Positions 22,309 through 35,400 of a stretch of DNA of 64,000 nucleotides are shown here, in pieces; position 1 is the stretch's first letter, and every line of letters begins with the position of its first letter. The notes beneath the pieces are model-generated. The model had not been told where the DNA came from and searched no databases. It worked only from the letters and a program-made list of their open reading frames with translations. Origin of the DNA: Macrotis lagotis. Lineage: Eukaryota > Chordata > Mammalia > Peramelemorphia > Peramelidae. The stretch is from the NCBI RefSeq assembly GCF_037893015.1, contig NC_133658.1, positions 287,685,719 to 287,749,718 on the forward strand, written 5' to 3'. The position numbers and the translations under genes were made by a program.

Positions 22309-22792
22309 GAGAATGTCTTGGATTACTGTATTGTTACAGTAGCCAAGTCTTCCAGTTGATCATCATCATTACAACATGACTGTTACTGTGCACAATGAAC
22401 TTCCAATTCTCCCTTCATTTTGGTGAAGTTGAGGGCTAAATAGATTAAAACATCACTCCAAGGCACACAAACCCCATAAAACACATACATAAAAATACAA
22501 AGAATTTGGTTATTTATTTATTTTGAATAAAAAAAGAGGGCAGGATTAACAATACTACTGGGTCTGTATACAAAACACAACATGAGATATTGCATTATGT
22601 TTACAAAATTGCCATTATGTACAGCACCAAATATTCACAGCAACTTTGACTCCAATACCAGAATCATATATAGGATATGGAAGTGAATCCAAGATGGAAG
22701 AATAAGCAAATAGAATGAATGACCCTACAATCAGCCTGGCAAAGAAGTGCCCAAACATTTTAGGCACAAGAAAAGTTCTGTTGTCCTTTTTT

Positions 22793-22810
22793 TGGGGGGG
22801 GGGGGGGGGT
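22793..22810. repeat. Poly-G run
   Basis: About 16 G following a T7 run. Length is probably uncertain in any assembly. Confidence 0.9.
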
Positions 22811-24252
22811 TGTAAGGAATAGATTCTCTAATTGGGTCTGCTCTTCAAGGAAATAAATAAAAATAGTGCCATAGGGTTTTTTTTTTAACCCACAATCTTC
22901 CTGACTCCAAACTTTTCCCAAGTATTAAATAGCCTAGACCATGAATGTGTCAAGGTATTTTTTCCAGGAGTAAATATTGCTAAATCCACATCTCTGTCAA
23001 ATGTTATTGTGACTGTCAATCACAGATGTCTGACTCTGAAAAGTGAGACTTTAGTCCTCTTCTAGTCATTAATTGTAGTGTTGAAAGCACTGAAAAAAAG
23101 TGAATTATGCTTCACCATGAAGGTGACAAAGATAAATTCATTCAACAAAAATTTAATGAGTGTTAATTATGTGCAAGGTTCTATATTAAGTGCTTGGAGG
23201 GATTTAAAAAAATGAATGTTCCCTGCCCTCAAGTAGCTTACAATTTATTAATTCACACTTTTTACATATACACATTTAAATAAAGACTTAAAGCATCACT
23301 GAGTCTTTTTTTTTTGGACGAAGGATATTCCCAACATTAGTTGGTGATATTATTCTTAATAAAGAATTGTTTTTTAAATAATAATAAAGTATAGAAAGTG
23401 TCACTCTTTCTCCCCCCACTCCCAAGTCCTATTATTCAGAAAAATAATATTTATTTAAACCCAACTGTAAGGATGTAAGAACATTTTTCTTCCAAACCCC
23501 TAAGATTTCTGATGAACCTTCCATCTGCTTGAAAATTAGTGTAAAAATATTCATAGATACTTTGTACCCAAAGCTGAGCACATAACTGAAGAATAGTACA
23601 GGTGCTGATTTAAATGAAAAATTCATTATGTATCGTTATATACATACAGTCTGGGTTTTCTAAACTGTAATGTCTTCAAGGATTTTGGTATTTACCTTTC
23701 TTGCATGTGAAAGAATATTTGTGCCAAACACAAATAGATCAAACACATAAGTGCAACAATTCTTAGAACATTCATCACGATTCCAAATAAGGTTTACGGG
23801 ATCATACAATTTCAATCCCAAAGAGACCTTAGAAGGCCATCTAGTCTAACCCCCTCATTTTACAGAAGATACAGATTTATTGAGGGAAAATGGCTTTCAG
23901 TCAATAGAAGAACTGGGATTTGAATCCAGGTCTTCCAGTGTCAAATCCACAACTCCTTCTGGTGCTGCTAAATTTAATGACCAAAGACATTTTGGGAGTG
24001 CCTACTCTTCACTTGGCACTATTTATAAGAACCTTATAAATCAATATAAAAACATTCACCAGTCTTTCTTCCCCTTAACTAACAGATATGCCTTTTCCCT
24101 GCTTCCAAGGGTATACATACAATTAAGTCTAACTTCTAGAAGACTGGTAGGCTGAGGCTGGTAAGGAGTAAACAACTGCAGAATTTTAGTTATACTTAAT
24201 TGCTGACAAGAGCCAAACTCTAAAACTTTTTTGTATCTTAAAAGTCAACCTA

Positions 24253-24400
24253 GGGGTGGCCAAGTGGCGCTGTGGATAGAGCACTGGCCTTGGAGTCAGA
24301 AGTACCTGGGTTCAAATCTGACCTCAGACACTTAATAATTACCTAGCCGTGTGGCCTTGGGCAAGCCACTTAACCCCATTGCCTTGGAAAATCTAAAAAA
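24253..24400 (+). mobile_element. tRNA-derived SINE, full length
   Basis: GGGGTGGCCAAGTGGCGCTG head; flanks AAAGTCAACCTA occur on both sides. Confidence 0.92.
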
Positions 24401-25179
24401 AAGTCAACCTAAGATTCAAATCCATTCTCAAAATTTAGTTCACAATTACTTATTGCTTTCCAAGTGACAAACTTGATACTAGATTTTAATTCTAAACCAC
24501 CATTTCCTCATGTTGCTTAGAGCTGGTCAACTGCATCCTTTTCTTTAAAATGAAGGGGCCAGTCAGTGAATTAAATGATCTCTAGGGTTCCTCTCCATCC
24601 AAATTTCTTATGAGAGTTTCAGCAATAAAATTATATGATTAAATAATACTTTACATTGGTATAACACTTCACAATTTTCAAGACATATAATTTATTGTTT
24701 GGACCTTTTTTTCACACAAATTTGGGAAGTAGACAGACAGGAACATTCCCCATTTACAATAAGCTGGAGCACAGAAAATCCAAGTGGGTTTATAAGGCAA
24801 CTGATTGATGTTTTCTTCCAACTCTACCCAAATAAATTTAACTCTCAACCCCCACCCCCAAAAGTCCCCCCAAACCATATAATTGAAAGCTCATACTTCT
24901 TGCTGTTTTTTACACTGTCAGAAAATAAAATGGAAGTCTCTTTCCTTAGAGGTAAGAACTGTCCCAATGAATCACCAATGTCAGGAGGCCTTCCTATGGA
25001 TTAAAATGTCAAAGTATTTGAAGAAAACCCAAGATTAAAAAACCCTGAATTTAAAATAGAAAGCAAGCAATTGTATTCATATTATAAGAGGATTAATTCA
25101 CCAGGTTCCTTATCTAGTTCCCCTACAGAACTTAGAAACAGTTTATATTTATAAAAATTGATGCAAAATTTTTCAGGAA

Positions 25180-25425
25180 CATTAAGGCATGGCCAAATGG
25201 ACAGAGGATTGGTCTAGGAGTTGAGTACCTGGGTTTTGAATCCCACCTCAGGAATTCTGTACGACCCTGGCCAAGTCATAATCTCTGATCGTCAGTTTCC
25301 TCATCTATAAATTGGGAATAATAATAGTATTTATGTCACAGGGCTATTTTGAGAATCAAATGAGATGACAGATTAAAAATGCTTTGCAAACCTAGAAGCA
25401 CTTATAGAAATAGATATTATGTAAG
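25180..25425 (+). mobile_element. MIR/CORE-type SINE
   Basis: TTTCCTCATCTATAAATTGGGAATAATAATAGTATT and CACAGGGCTATTTTGAG... are MIR family landmarks in order. Near-complete, old copy. Confidence 0.75.
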
Positions 25426-25860
25426 GAAAAAAAGATGACTGTCAGAGGGACATAATGGGTCTGAAATATTGACTTTGCATCTGTTCCCCATAAAAGAGCT
25501 AATAATATTCTGAGAATCTTCAGTCTTTCTCAGAAGAGACCCTTTGGTTCTGCATTGGACATAAACAGAACTATAAACATAAACTCTAACATAAACAGAA
25601 TTCTAAACTCTATCTTATAGTATAAATTCTTAAACTTTTTAAGGACTTTCATAAATCACAAATTATGGGGTATGGGAAGGAAGTAGATGGGAAATTGTAA
25701 TTTCATCAGCCTTGAAGCAATTTACACTGACCTAAAAATACTGTTTTAGCTTCATGACATGCCAGTTCTGCCACCCTGAAAATGCAAACTATACTCATAA
25801 TTCTAAATGTGAGACTATTAACTAAGAGTGTATTCATTAATTTGTTAGAATCATTTAGCA

Positions 25861-26012
25861 ATGGAGGCAACTAGGTAGCGCAATGGATAGAGCACCAGCC
25901 CTAAAGATAGGAGGACCTGAGTTCAAGTCCAGTCTTAGACACTTAATAATTGCCAAGTTGTGTGACTTTAGGCAATTCATTTAACCCTACTGCCTTAAGT
26001 AAATTTAAAAAA
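25861..26012 (+). mobile_element. tRNA-derived SINE, older copy
   Basis: GGAGGCAACTAGGTAGCGCAATGG head, diverged body, tail of A. Flanks AATCATTTAGCAA and AATCATTTAACAA differ by one base. Confidence 0.88.
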
Positions 26013-26199
26013 AAAATCATTTAACAACTATTAAATATCTAATTACTAATCCAGTAATTTCTTAGGAGATAATAGATTCTCAAGAAATTCACCAAGGCTC
26101 ACTAGTTAACCAAGGAAAACAGGTACTAGATAAATATATACTGATTTGAGGAAGGCATACAATGACTTATAGGGGTCATTGTCTTTAAAAAACTCAGAA

Positions 26200-26363
26200 G
26201 GGGCGGCTAGGTGGCGCATTGGATAAAGCACTGGCCCTGGAGTCAGGAGTACCTGGGTTCAAATCAGGTCTCAGACACTTAATAATTACCTAGCTGTGTG
26301 GCCCTGGGCAAGCCACTTAACTCCATTTGCCTTGCAAAAACCTAAAAAAAAAAAAAAAAAAAA
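26200..26363 (+). mobile_element. tRNA-derived SINE, full length, next to the L1 at 26380
   Basis: Long A tail (about 20 A). Flanks AACTCAGA on both sides. It lies within about 20 bp of the 5' end of the L1 fragment. Confidence 0.92.
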
Positions 26364-26379
26364 CAACTCAGAGCAGAAT

Positions 26380-27780
26380 GGGATAAAAAAACGCTCTCTT
26401 CAATTAAAAACTGTTGGGAAAATTGGAAGTTAGTATGTAAGAAACTTAGATTAGACCAACACCTCTCACCTTATACCAAGATAAAATCCAAATGGATACA
26501 GGATTTAGACAAAAAAAACAATATTATAAGCAAACTAGAAGATCAAGGAGTAGTTTTACCTGTCATATCTATGGAAAGGGAAACAGTTTATGACCAAGGA
26601 AGAGATAGAGAACATCATTCAAAACTAGATAATTTTGACTACATTAGATTAAAAAGCTTTTGCACAGACAAAACCACTGTAACTAAGATCAAAAGAAATA
26701 TAGTAAATTGGGAAATATTTTTTGCAACTAATATTTCTGACAAAGGACTCATTTCTAAAATATACAGAGAACTCAATCAAATCTTCAAAACAACAAGCCA
26801 CTACCCAATCAACAAATGGTCAAAGGATATGCAATGGTAATTTACAGATGAAGAAATCAAAGCAATCCAGTCATATGAAAAATTGCTCCAAATCATTACT
26901 TACTAGAGAAATGCAAATTAAAAGCTTCTCTGAGATACCACCTCACACCTCTCAGATTGGCCAATATGACCAGAAAGGACAATAATCAATGTTGGAAGGG
27001 ATGTGGGAAATCTGGGACACATACATTGTTGGTGAAGCTGTGAACTCAGCCAACTTTTCTGGAGAACAATTTGGGATTATGCCCAAAGGGCAACAAAAAT
27101 GTGCATACCCTTTGATCAAGCAATACCACTATTGGGTCTATACCCTGAAGAGATGATAAAAAAGGGTAAAAACATCACTTGTACAAAAATATTTATAGCA
27201 GCCCTGTTTGTAGTGGCAAAAATTGGAAATTAAGTGAATGTCTGCCAGTTGAGGAATGGCTTAACAAACTGTGGTATATTGTATGTCATGGAACACTATT
27301 GTTCTATTAGAAACCAGGAGGGATGGGAATTCAGGGAAGCCTGGAAAGATTTACATGAACTGATGCTGAGTGAGATGAGCAGAACCAGAAAAACAATGTA
27401 TAACCTAACAGCAACATGGGGGTGATGATCAACCCTGACGACTCAGTCATCCCTTCAGTGCAATAACCAGGAACAATTTTGAGCTATCTGCAATGGAGAA
27501 TACCATTTGTATCCAGAGAAAGAATTATGGACTTTGAACAAAGACCAAAGACTATTACCATCAAATTAGAAAAAAAAAGCATTATTAAGTAATTTTACTA
27601 TCTCATACTTTGTTTTTCTTCCTTAAGGATATGGTTTCTCTGTCATCACATTCATCTGAGATCAATGTATAACATGTAACCAACGTAAACACTAATAGAA
27701 TGCCTTCTGTGGGGGGTAGGAAGCAAGAATGGGGGAAAAATTGTAAAACTCAAAACAAAAATAAACTCTTTCTTTAAAAA
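26380..27780 (+). mobile_element. L1 3' fragment (ORF2 C-terminus and 3' UTR)
   Basis: 5'-truncated L1. Frames in pieces read the end of ORF2 (KIKSKWIQDLDKKNNIISKLEDQ; later [34 protein letters not shown]), followed by the marsupial L1 3' UTR with its G-rich GGGGGGTAGGAAGCAAG block and an A-rich tail near 27760-27780. ORF2 is interrupted by frame breaks. Similar 11-bp sequences (ACTCAGAGCAG before, AATCAAAGCAG after) may be the target duplication. Confidence 0.9.
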
Positions 27781-30700
27781 AATCAAAGCAGGCCATTTGT
27801 AAAAAAGTCATTTTAATCATCTGTATAGTCTAAGCTCTGAAGCTATGGGAGAGAAAGATAGAACAGATTTTTTTTTTTGGAGGCAAGAGGGATACTTAAA
27901 GATTAGTTTCACAATGTGAACACCATTAACCCTGTTGACAAGGAAAATATCTCAAACTATAGTAATTGTTATACTGTCATGAAGTGACAAGGAGAAAAAG
28001 TCACTATTTCCTATTTGAAGATAGGACCCAGCTACACTATCAGTATACCAAGTCTTCTGACAATATTACTTTTAAGAGCTTCTTTAGATCACATTTTTTA
28101 ATTATGGATGGAAGGGACTTTAGATGTTATTTAATCCAATTCCTTTATTTTACAGATGGAAAAAACTGAGGACCAGAAAGGTGAAATGACCTGTCCGAAG
28201 TCACATGGGCATAAAGGACAGAAGCAGGCCCCGGCTGGTTTTATAGTCCACTCTAACCCCAATCCTTGGCTACTTGTGGAAAGATAGCTCACTTGCCAAC
28301 TAAGTGGGTGTCTAACCTTCTTGGCGTGTTCTGTTCAATATTATTTCCGGCCTTAGTTATGATATTATCCTCCTTAGAGGCTCCTGTTCTTTTGATTCAT
28401 CACTTCAGGTTTGTTTATTCAATTTTTGGCTATTCTTACTCCTCCATCCTATACCTCAGATGTATCTTCTTTCCTGTGTGCACCTTAATTCTTCACAACT
28501 CAGCACCCAGGTATCACAGCCTCTTTAGCCCAATGGAAGGAATCCCATCTTCATTTAGGGATTTATACTAAACAACTGCAAATTGGCATCTTCATTTTTA
28601 GCTTCTTCTCTTTTATTAAGGAAGAAGAGGTTCAACCTAACCCATAATCATTCTCCAAGGGGATAATGTTCTAGTACACTAGGTACAGGTAAGGAACTGA
28701 CTGTCTGGCTGCTTAGGCAGCTACCAATAGGCTCTGAATTCCCACCCTAGTCTGGCCCTGATAATTGCAATTTCCCTAGTTAAAATATAAATACTTCAGG
28801 AAAGGATAATACATCAACCATGATTTGGAAAAAATTTGTATTTGTATTAGAGGAAATTTAAGTTAATAATGAATTCCTCACCCCCCCAAAGAAATATTGC
28901 TATTGAATTATAGTTATATAAAAGAGGGAAGAACTTTTATTACACATGACTTTGTTTTTGAAATTCTTTTATCATATTAAAAAAACTTAGGAATTATTTA
29001 GCTAGATTTATGAATTTTTATGTTACATTGGCTACAAAACCTAAAAGTTAAGGAATTCTTTGGAGGAATGAAGAAAAGAGCAGAGGGAATCAGCAGCGGG
29101 CAAGATGGTTATGGCCCTTTTGGAAAGCAATCAATGCCACTAGTTCATCCAGGGAGGAATTAATCATCAATTCAACAGATAGTACAACTGCTACAATCTG
29201 AGCAGATGTTCTACAAATCCATCATTTCAGTTTAGGTCTCTTAACAAGCACTAGTTAAGTGTCACCATCCCTATAGTCTTATCTGAGGCTATTACAGTTA
29301 TAATAGAATGCAATTTAATATTTAATCATTATCCCATTACATTGTTTTAACCTAATTAACCTGTTAAGTTTGCTAATATATCCAACCCACATGCTACAAC
29401 ATTAATATTCTGATAAACTACTTAGGGGGAGAGGAAGAAAAATGTCACATTCAACCACTAACATCGTCAATGCTTCTAATAACTTCTGACAATGAAAAAT
29501 AATTGGTACTTTTGGCAGATATAATACTAGGTAGAGTTTTTTTGAAGTCTGAGTGGTGGACACATGAGGATTTCAGAATGAATATCAAGCATAACAAGCT
29601 ATCAATTACTTATCTAGGATAATAGGGACAAATTAACCTCAGGCAGAAAAAATGTGATACATATGTGGATATCAGACTCCCAAAATGCAACAGTGTTTCA
29701 AATGAAAGGTCTAGTTTTGTGTCATCTTTGCTAGTGCACTTTAAATGCAATGAGGCAGTTATCACCTCCAGTACCTTCTTCAGTGCTGAAATACAGTTAT
29801 AATACAGTCACATTTGAGCCAGATTCTAGTACGACCACATAGAACAGGTTTGTTTCAAACTCACATTCTCTGTAAACAATTTAACATATATGATCGATAT
29901 TCCAGGTCAATATTTGGGTTCACCCCAACATTTATTTTCAAAAGTTTTACTGATATAAGAATCTGAAAGTAATCCCAAAGACTTGGCAGCAATGCCAGTT
30001 TGTCCTTCAGTGATCCTGTGGGGGTGAACTGACTCTTCCTTGGAAGAGAACATTTAGTAGCATGGGTTCATTATAATGCTAAATAATGGTGGACTATTAA
30101 TCAAATCTCTTTCCTCCCTACGATTCAACAATCCCTTGGGTTAGCAGGCTTCCCAGATGAGGCAAGATTCTCATTAGATAAGGCTCCACTGAAGGAGAAT
30201 TAACGCTATGATCTGTCATATATATTATTCGATTTGTTTGTGGTATCTCCAACTTAGACAAAACCTTCTAAAATAGCTTACACAAAGGAATTTGAGACCC
30301 TCTTTCACTTGGTTTCTTGTACTGCAGAAAACATAGTTCATTAAATACAATGACAATTAGACACATTTTAAATAAAAATTAAATGTCAATATTTTAAATG
30401 GCACTTAATAATATGGTAAGAGCTGGCCACTTACTAATAAACCAGTTTGTACCAAACTAAACAAGGATTTCTGGCCATGGTCTGACTTAATTTCCTTAGG
30501 AACATGATTCTTATGGTGGCCAAGTGAAAAAAAAAAATACTGTAGGCACTTCAGCCATACTACTGCTTCCTCAACCTTTGTATTTTTTTAAAGAACTTTG
30601 CTGCTACTCAATTCTCTCTCCTGTGAATCACATTATTTGGGATCCTAAAACCTTATTAATAAAACATTCTTCTTAGGACTACTCCCAAAGTGACAGACAA

Positions 30701-31107
30701 GAAGGAGAAAAGTTCAGTGAGCAAGAGATCAAGGCCAGGAATTAAAATCTAGTATGTTAGATAGAAGGATATCATGGGGATCTTTTTGCCTCTAGAGATA
30801 ACACCTGGAATGCCTCAAATGCTCTGCTCTCTGACACAAATTAGTCAAAATGGGTACAGAACATAACTCTGTATTGCTTATAGCTAAAAACAATATTGCG
30901 GAACTGAATCAAATGACCAAAATTAGATAATCTTCCATGAATCAAACTGGAGGAAGGAAAAAAAAATGGGATTTATAGTAGAAACAGGTAACAATATTAT
31001 CAACAGCATTTGATTAAAGAAATGTTTACTGTTCCCATCCATTTTTCCACACAAGTACGAGCCACCTCAAAATAAATGAAATATGGACCAAATCCAGAGC
31101 CAATGAT

Positions 31108-31170
31108 TCAATTTACATATATATATATATGTGTATATATATATATGTGTATATATATATATATATCTAT
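31108..31170. repeat. (TA)n/(TATG)n microsatellite
   Basis: Alternating TATATATA and TGTGTA blocks within the candidate GTF3C4 3' UTR. Confidence 0.92.
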
Positions 31171-32391
31171 ATCTACCATGATTCCAGAAATCCCATTTCT
31201 AGTTTTAAGAAGGGCAAATATTATTTTATTACTCTGGTTTATATTACAAGAATATAGAAATTTTGTATCTGGTACAAGTTACCTGGCTCTATTCAATTAG
31301 ACTGAACATACATTTGGCATCAGTGCAACCCAAACAAGAATATCCGTTCCTTAGCTGCCTTGCCTTTAATTAGGAATTCTCTTTGATCATCTTTATTACA
31401 CCCCTCCCTTGGATTAAAAAAGTTGCTCAGAAATGCACAAAATCAAAAATACTAAAAATAATGTTAATAAAATAGTGGTTTTCTTTCCCTCAAAGAAAAC
31501 AAAGAACCTAGAATATAAACAATTAAATAAATTTACTTCAAAACCAAAGCCGGATGAAATAGGGAATCCTGAATATTTGGAATTCTGGTATATTTTTAAG
31601 AGCTGGTTAATGTGATCAGAATATATGTATAGAAGGAATATCTAATTGAAAAATGTTATATATATCAATATTAACCAATAATAGCCCCATCCTCCTTTGG
31701 CACAGCAAAACCAATTTTAGTCTTTTGGTCTCAACACAGTATTACCACAAAAGGCAAAAGATGTTTTGTTCATTTTGAAAGAAAATAAGAATTAAAAGGC
31801 TAATTTCTGTTTCCTCTGAAGGGTTAAAGCAGGCATGCAGGCCACTTGCTAAGAAAAAACAAAACTGTACATAGTTTAGGGTACTTCAATATTTGATGAT
31901 ATGCTGGGTGCTAGGACTTGTGGAAAGCCAGTCATCAGAAGACAAAAGGTCTCTCCAGATCCAGGTGACTATTCCTGCCAAAGAAGAAAAGGGGCCAGTT
32001 TGACTTGGCCTACAAGAAGTACTTTTCCAAGCTGATCAGAAGACACCATCTGCTTCCAGAAACACAAAGAGATGATTATTGTCCAGGCTGTTTACCATCA
32101 AAGGACACATGCCAAATAAGAGTGCCCGTTAAGTAAGAGGGGTTTTTTAGTCATCTCAAAAATGCTTCAGTAAATCCTCATTATACAGAAATATTAAAAA
32201 AGATGCACTTCCATCTCTCAAGAGGGAAATCAGCCTCTAAGATATAAGTGTCCAATGTCCTACTTATATGAATAAGGACAGCATCTCTCCTTTTATATAG
32301 GCAAAGTTAACTCCTGTACTTTTTTTCTTCTAGGCAAAGAAAGTTTTCTATAGCAAAACAATTGCCTTTTCCATCTTCCCATGACTGTCAT

Positions 32392-32456
32392 TCAGAAAAC
32401 AGGAGAGTCGCAGAATGGGCAAGGGCCTTGCAATAATCTCTTTATCCAGTCAGGAT
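32392..32456 (-). CDS. GTF3C4: GTF3C4 coding exon 5 with stop
   Basis: Acceptor CTTTTCACAG above 32456; the exon completes the aspartate codon and reads [20 protein letters not shown] then TGA (32394-32392). The final CPFC pair closes the zinc-binding segment. One residue differs from the human tail as I recall it (G for S after LLQ). Confidence 0.96.
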
Positions 32457-35400
32457 CTGTGAAAAGGAAAACAAGGGGTATCAAATGTAGATTTTGTAAA
32501 TCATGACAGCAGAGTATAGGGAAAAAAAGAAATGAAGAAACCAAGGAAGTTAGAAACTAACCATTTAGGTGACCTTAGACAAGCCATTTCCCTTCCTCTA
32601 ATCTTTTAACCCATCATACATTTATTTCAACTGGCAAAATTTTACACTTACTTTTACAGGTGGCTCTGTATAAATTAAACTAGTAGTTTTTTGTTCAGTT
32701 CTGTTATAGCTCTTTAAACACGTTTTTCAGAGAGGCTATGAATTTTTCATTGCAGTCAATGTTAAAAAATATACTCAGCACAACAAAATCCTACTTCCTT
32801 ACATACAAAATTTAGATATGTTCAGCTCATAGCAAAAAATGAAGTTATGGTGATCAGTATTCCTATTTTTGCCAAAGAAAACTCCCAGAAGTGGATGCAA
32901 CAGTAAATATTTGGAATCAGAAAGACCTGAGTTCAAATCCAGCCTTAGACATGTAATACTTAGCTATGTGACTTTGGGTATATCATTTAACCCCATTGCC
33001 TTGCAAAAAATAAAAAAAAATAGTAAATATCTGTTGTTGCTAAATAAAGACTACTAACTAGGGGAGACTAGGTGGCCCAGTGGATAGAACACCAGCCTTG
33101 GAGTCAGGAGTGCCTGGGTTCAAATCTGACCTCAGACACTTAATAATTACCTAGCCGTGTGGCCTTGGGCAAACCACTTAACCTCATTGCCTTGAAAAAC
33201 CAAATAAATAAATAAATAAAGACTACTAATGATATTAACCTGGGTTACTTAAAAAAATCCTGTTCTGTGGTCAAAAAATACACTGAAAACTGTGATTGCT
33301 AGGGGCGGCTAGGTGGCGCAGTGGATAAAAGCACCAGCCCTGGAGTCAGGAGTACCTGGGTTCAAATCCAGTCTCGGACACTTAATAATTACCTAGCTGT
33401 GTGGCTTTGGGCAAGCCACTTAACCCCATTTGCCTTGCAAAAATCTAAAAAAAAAAACAAAAAAAAAACCGAACCTGTGATTGCTGTTGAATCATTTCAG
33501 TCATGTCTGATAGTAACTCCATGTGGGATTTTCTTTGCAAAGATACTAGAGTAATTTTGGTGGTTTGCCATTTCCTTTTCAAGCTCATTTTAAAGATGAA
33601 AAACTGAGGCAAATGGTTAAATGACCTGCGTAGGGTTACATGTTTAGTGGCTGAGGTCAGATTTGGACTCATGAAGATGAGTCTTGGTTCCAAATTCAGT
33701 ACTTTATTCACTGCACGAATTGCCCTTTGCATCCTAAAACTAGCAAACTATTTAATGAATACATGCTAAAGTGAATCACCAATGAATCAAAAAAGTATGG
33801 ATCTACTGCATCTCATTACATTTATCAAGAAAAACTCAAAACACGTACATAACTTAAGGTCATGAATATAACAGACCATTTTGATCATATAAAATTATTA
33901 AGTATTTTTATAAATAATTGAAATGCAATTAAAATTAGAAAGCAAACCTATAACTTGGAAAAAAATATTTTTCTGATAAAATGTCTCAATTCCAAGATAT
34001 ATAAGAAAAATTCATTCAGTAGTAGCTAGCAGCACTTTGTAGGCTTTTTGGGTGACCTTTTTTTTTTTTTGGTCTCCATTCCTTCCCTACCCCTCCTCCC
34101 AGCTCTAATTTCTCTAACTAGGACAGTGTACAGTCTCAGATTAAACAAAAATGGAAGAAGAAATTGATGCTCATCAACATTATCATCAACAATGGCTCTG
34201 GAATGTGCAAAACTGGCTTTGCTGGAGATTATTCTCTTCAGGCTTATTCTACTCCATTATTATATGCCAAAAATATTAGGATGTCATAATGGGAATGGGA
34301 CAGAAAGACAGTTATGTTGATGATGAGGTCCAAGACAAGAGTTCTCCTATATCTGAAATAATCCATTGCTACCAACTGTATTACCTGGGGAAAACCTGTC
34401 ATCATACCTTGTACAATGAACTTCATATAGTCCCTGAAGAACACCTTGTTCTGCTTACAAAAAATTCCAAGACCAACAGAGAGAAGATGATAGAAAATTA
34501 TGTTTAATGACTTCAACACCTCAGTCATGTATTCTGGCTGTGTTATCCCTGTATGCTATTGTTATGGATTCTGTTGAGAATATCAACTACACTGTGACCA
34601 TCTATAAAAGTTAGGCCCTTCCCCATGCCATCCTTCCTCTAGATTAGGCTGACAGATTATCTCATGAGATACTAACAGAAAGAGGGGAAAAGCTTCACTA
34701 CCATAGCTGGAAGATAATTATTCATGACTTCAAGGAGAAGCTATATACTATGCTGCCCTGGACCTTCAAGCAGGAGATGGTGACTACTGCTTCATTCTCT
34801 TCTCTGGAGAAGTGCTATAAACTTCCTGATGACCAGGTCATTATTACTGGCAATGAGAAGTTCAAGTGTCCAGAGGTCCTGTGGCATTCATGACAACAAT
34901 TTCAATTCTATCACGAAGTATGATATTGATATGAAAAAGAACCTATATGTCACCATGTACTACTATGTACTCTGGTATTGCTGGCAGAAAAAAAAAAAAA
35001 ACAAGAGCCCTGGCACCTAGCACAATGAAAATGAGGATCATTGCTCTCCTTGAATGAAAGCATTCCATCTGAAATGGTCATTCTATGCAGGCTTCTTTCT
35101 GTACCTTCTAAAAGACAGGAATCATCATCAAGTAGGAATCTGATGTATCTAACTCATCCAGTGTCCAGCTTCCAAATGGACTGCTTAGCAGATATAGCAT
35201 GAATATTCACAAAGTATAAATTTGCCTCGGCAAATATACACTCATGTTAGCTTCATGAAATGGGAATAAATCTTCTTTGAAAAGAAATCTGAACTTGAGG
35301 AAGTTTGTATTCAAGTTGACAGTTGTTCACTTAGTGTGCATTTTAGCATACCTTGTATATTTCTTTGATCTAAACACTTAAACAGGTAAGGCTACGAGTT

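Larger units (their letters stand above)
8190..22490. other. Intergenic DNA between AK8 and GTF3C4
   Basis: No host gene was recognised. About half is identifiable LINE and SINE remnants, listed separately. Stretches with nothing I can name include 11530-11920, 13130-13580, 18130-18780, 18840-19070 and 21610-21900. 11930-12235 is a repeat-free block with retained CpGs. Confidence 0.75.
22490..32391 (-). promoter_or_regulatory. GTF3C4: GTF3C4 3' UTR: certain near the stop, possibly up to about 9.9 kb long
   Basis: Immediately after the stop, 27800-32391 is AT-rich, nearly free of recognisable repeats and without coding potential. A proximal minus-strand AATAAA stands at 31397-31392 (3' UTR of about 1 kb). 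A distal candidate lies near 22510-22525, where the minus strand reads overlapping AATAAATAAATAA followed by T-rich and then GT-rich sequence. If used, the 3' UTR would include an L1 3' fragment and four SINEs. The distal extent is inference. Confidence 0.4.

Noticed and set aside
34244-34528. 94-codon minus-strand frame
   Set aside because: Antisense shadow of the ACTG1 processed pseudogene.
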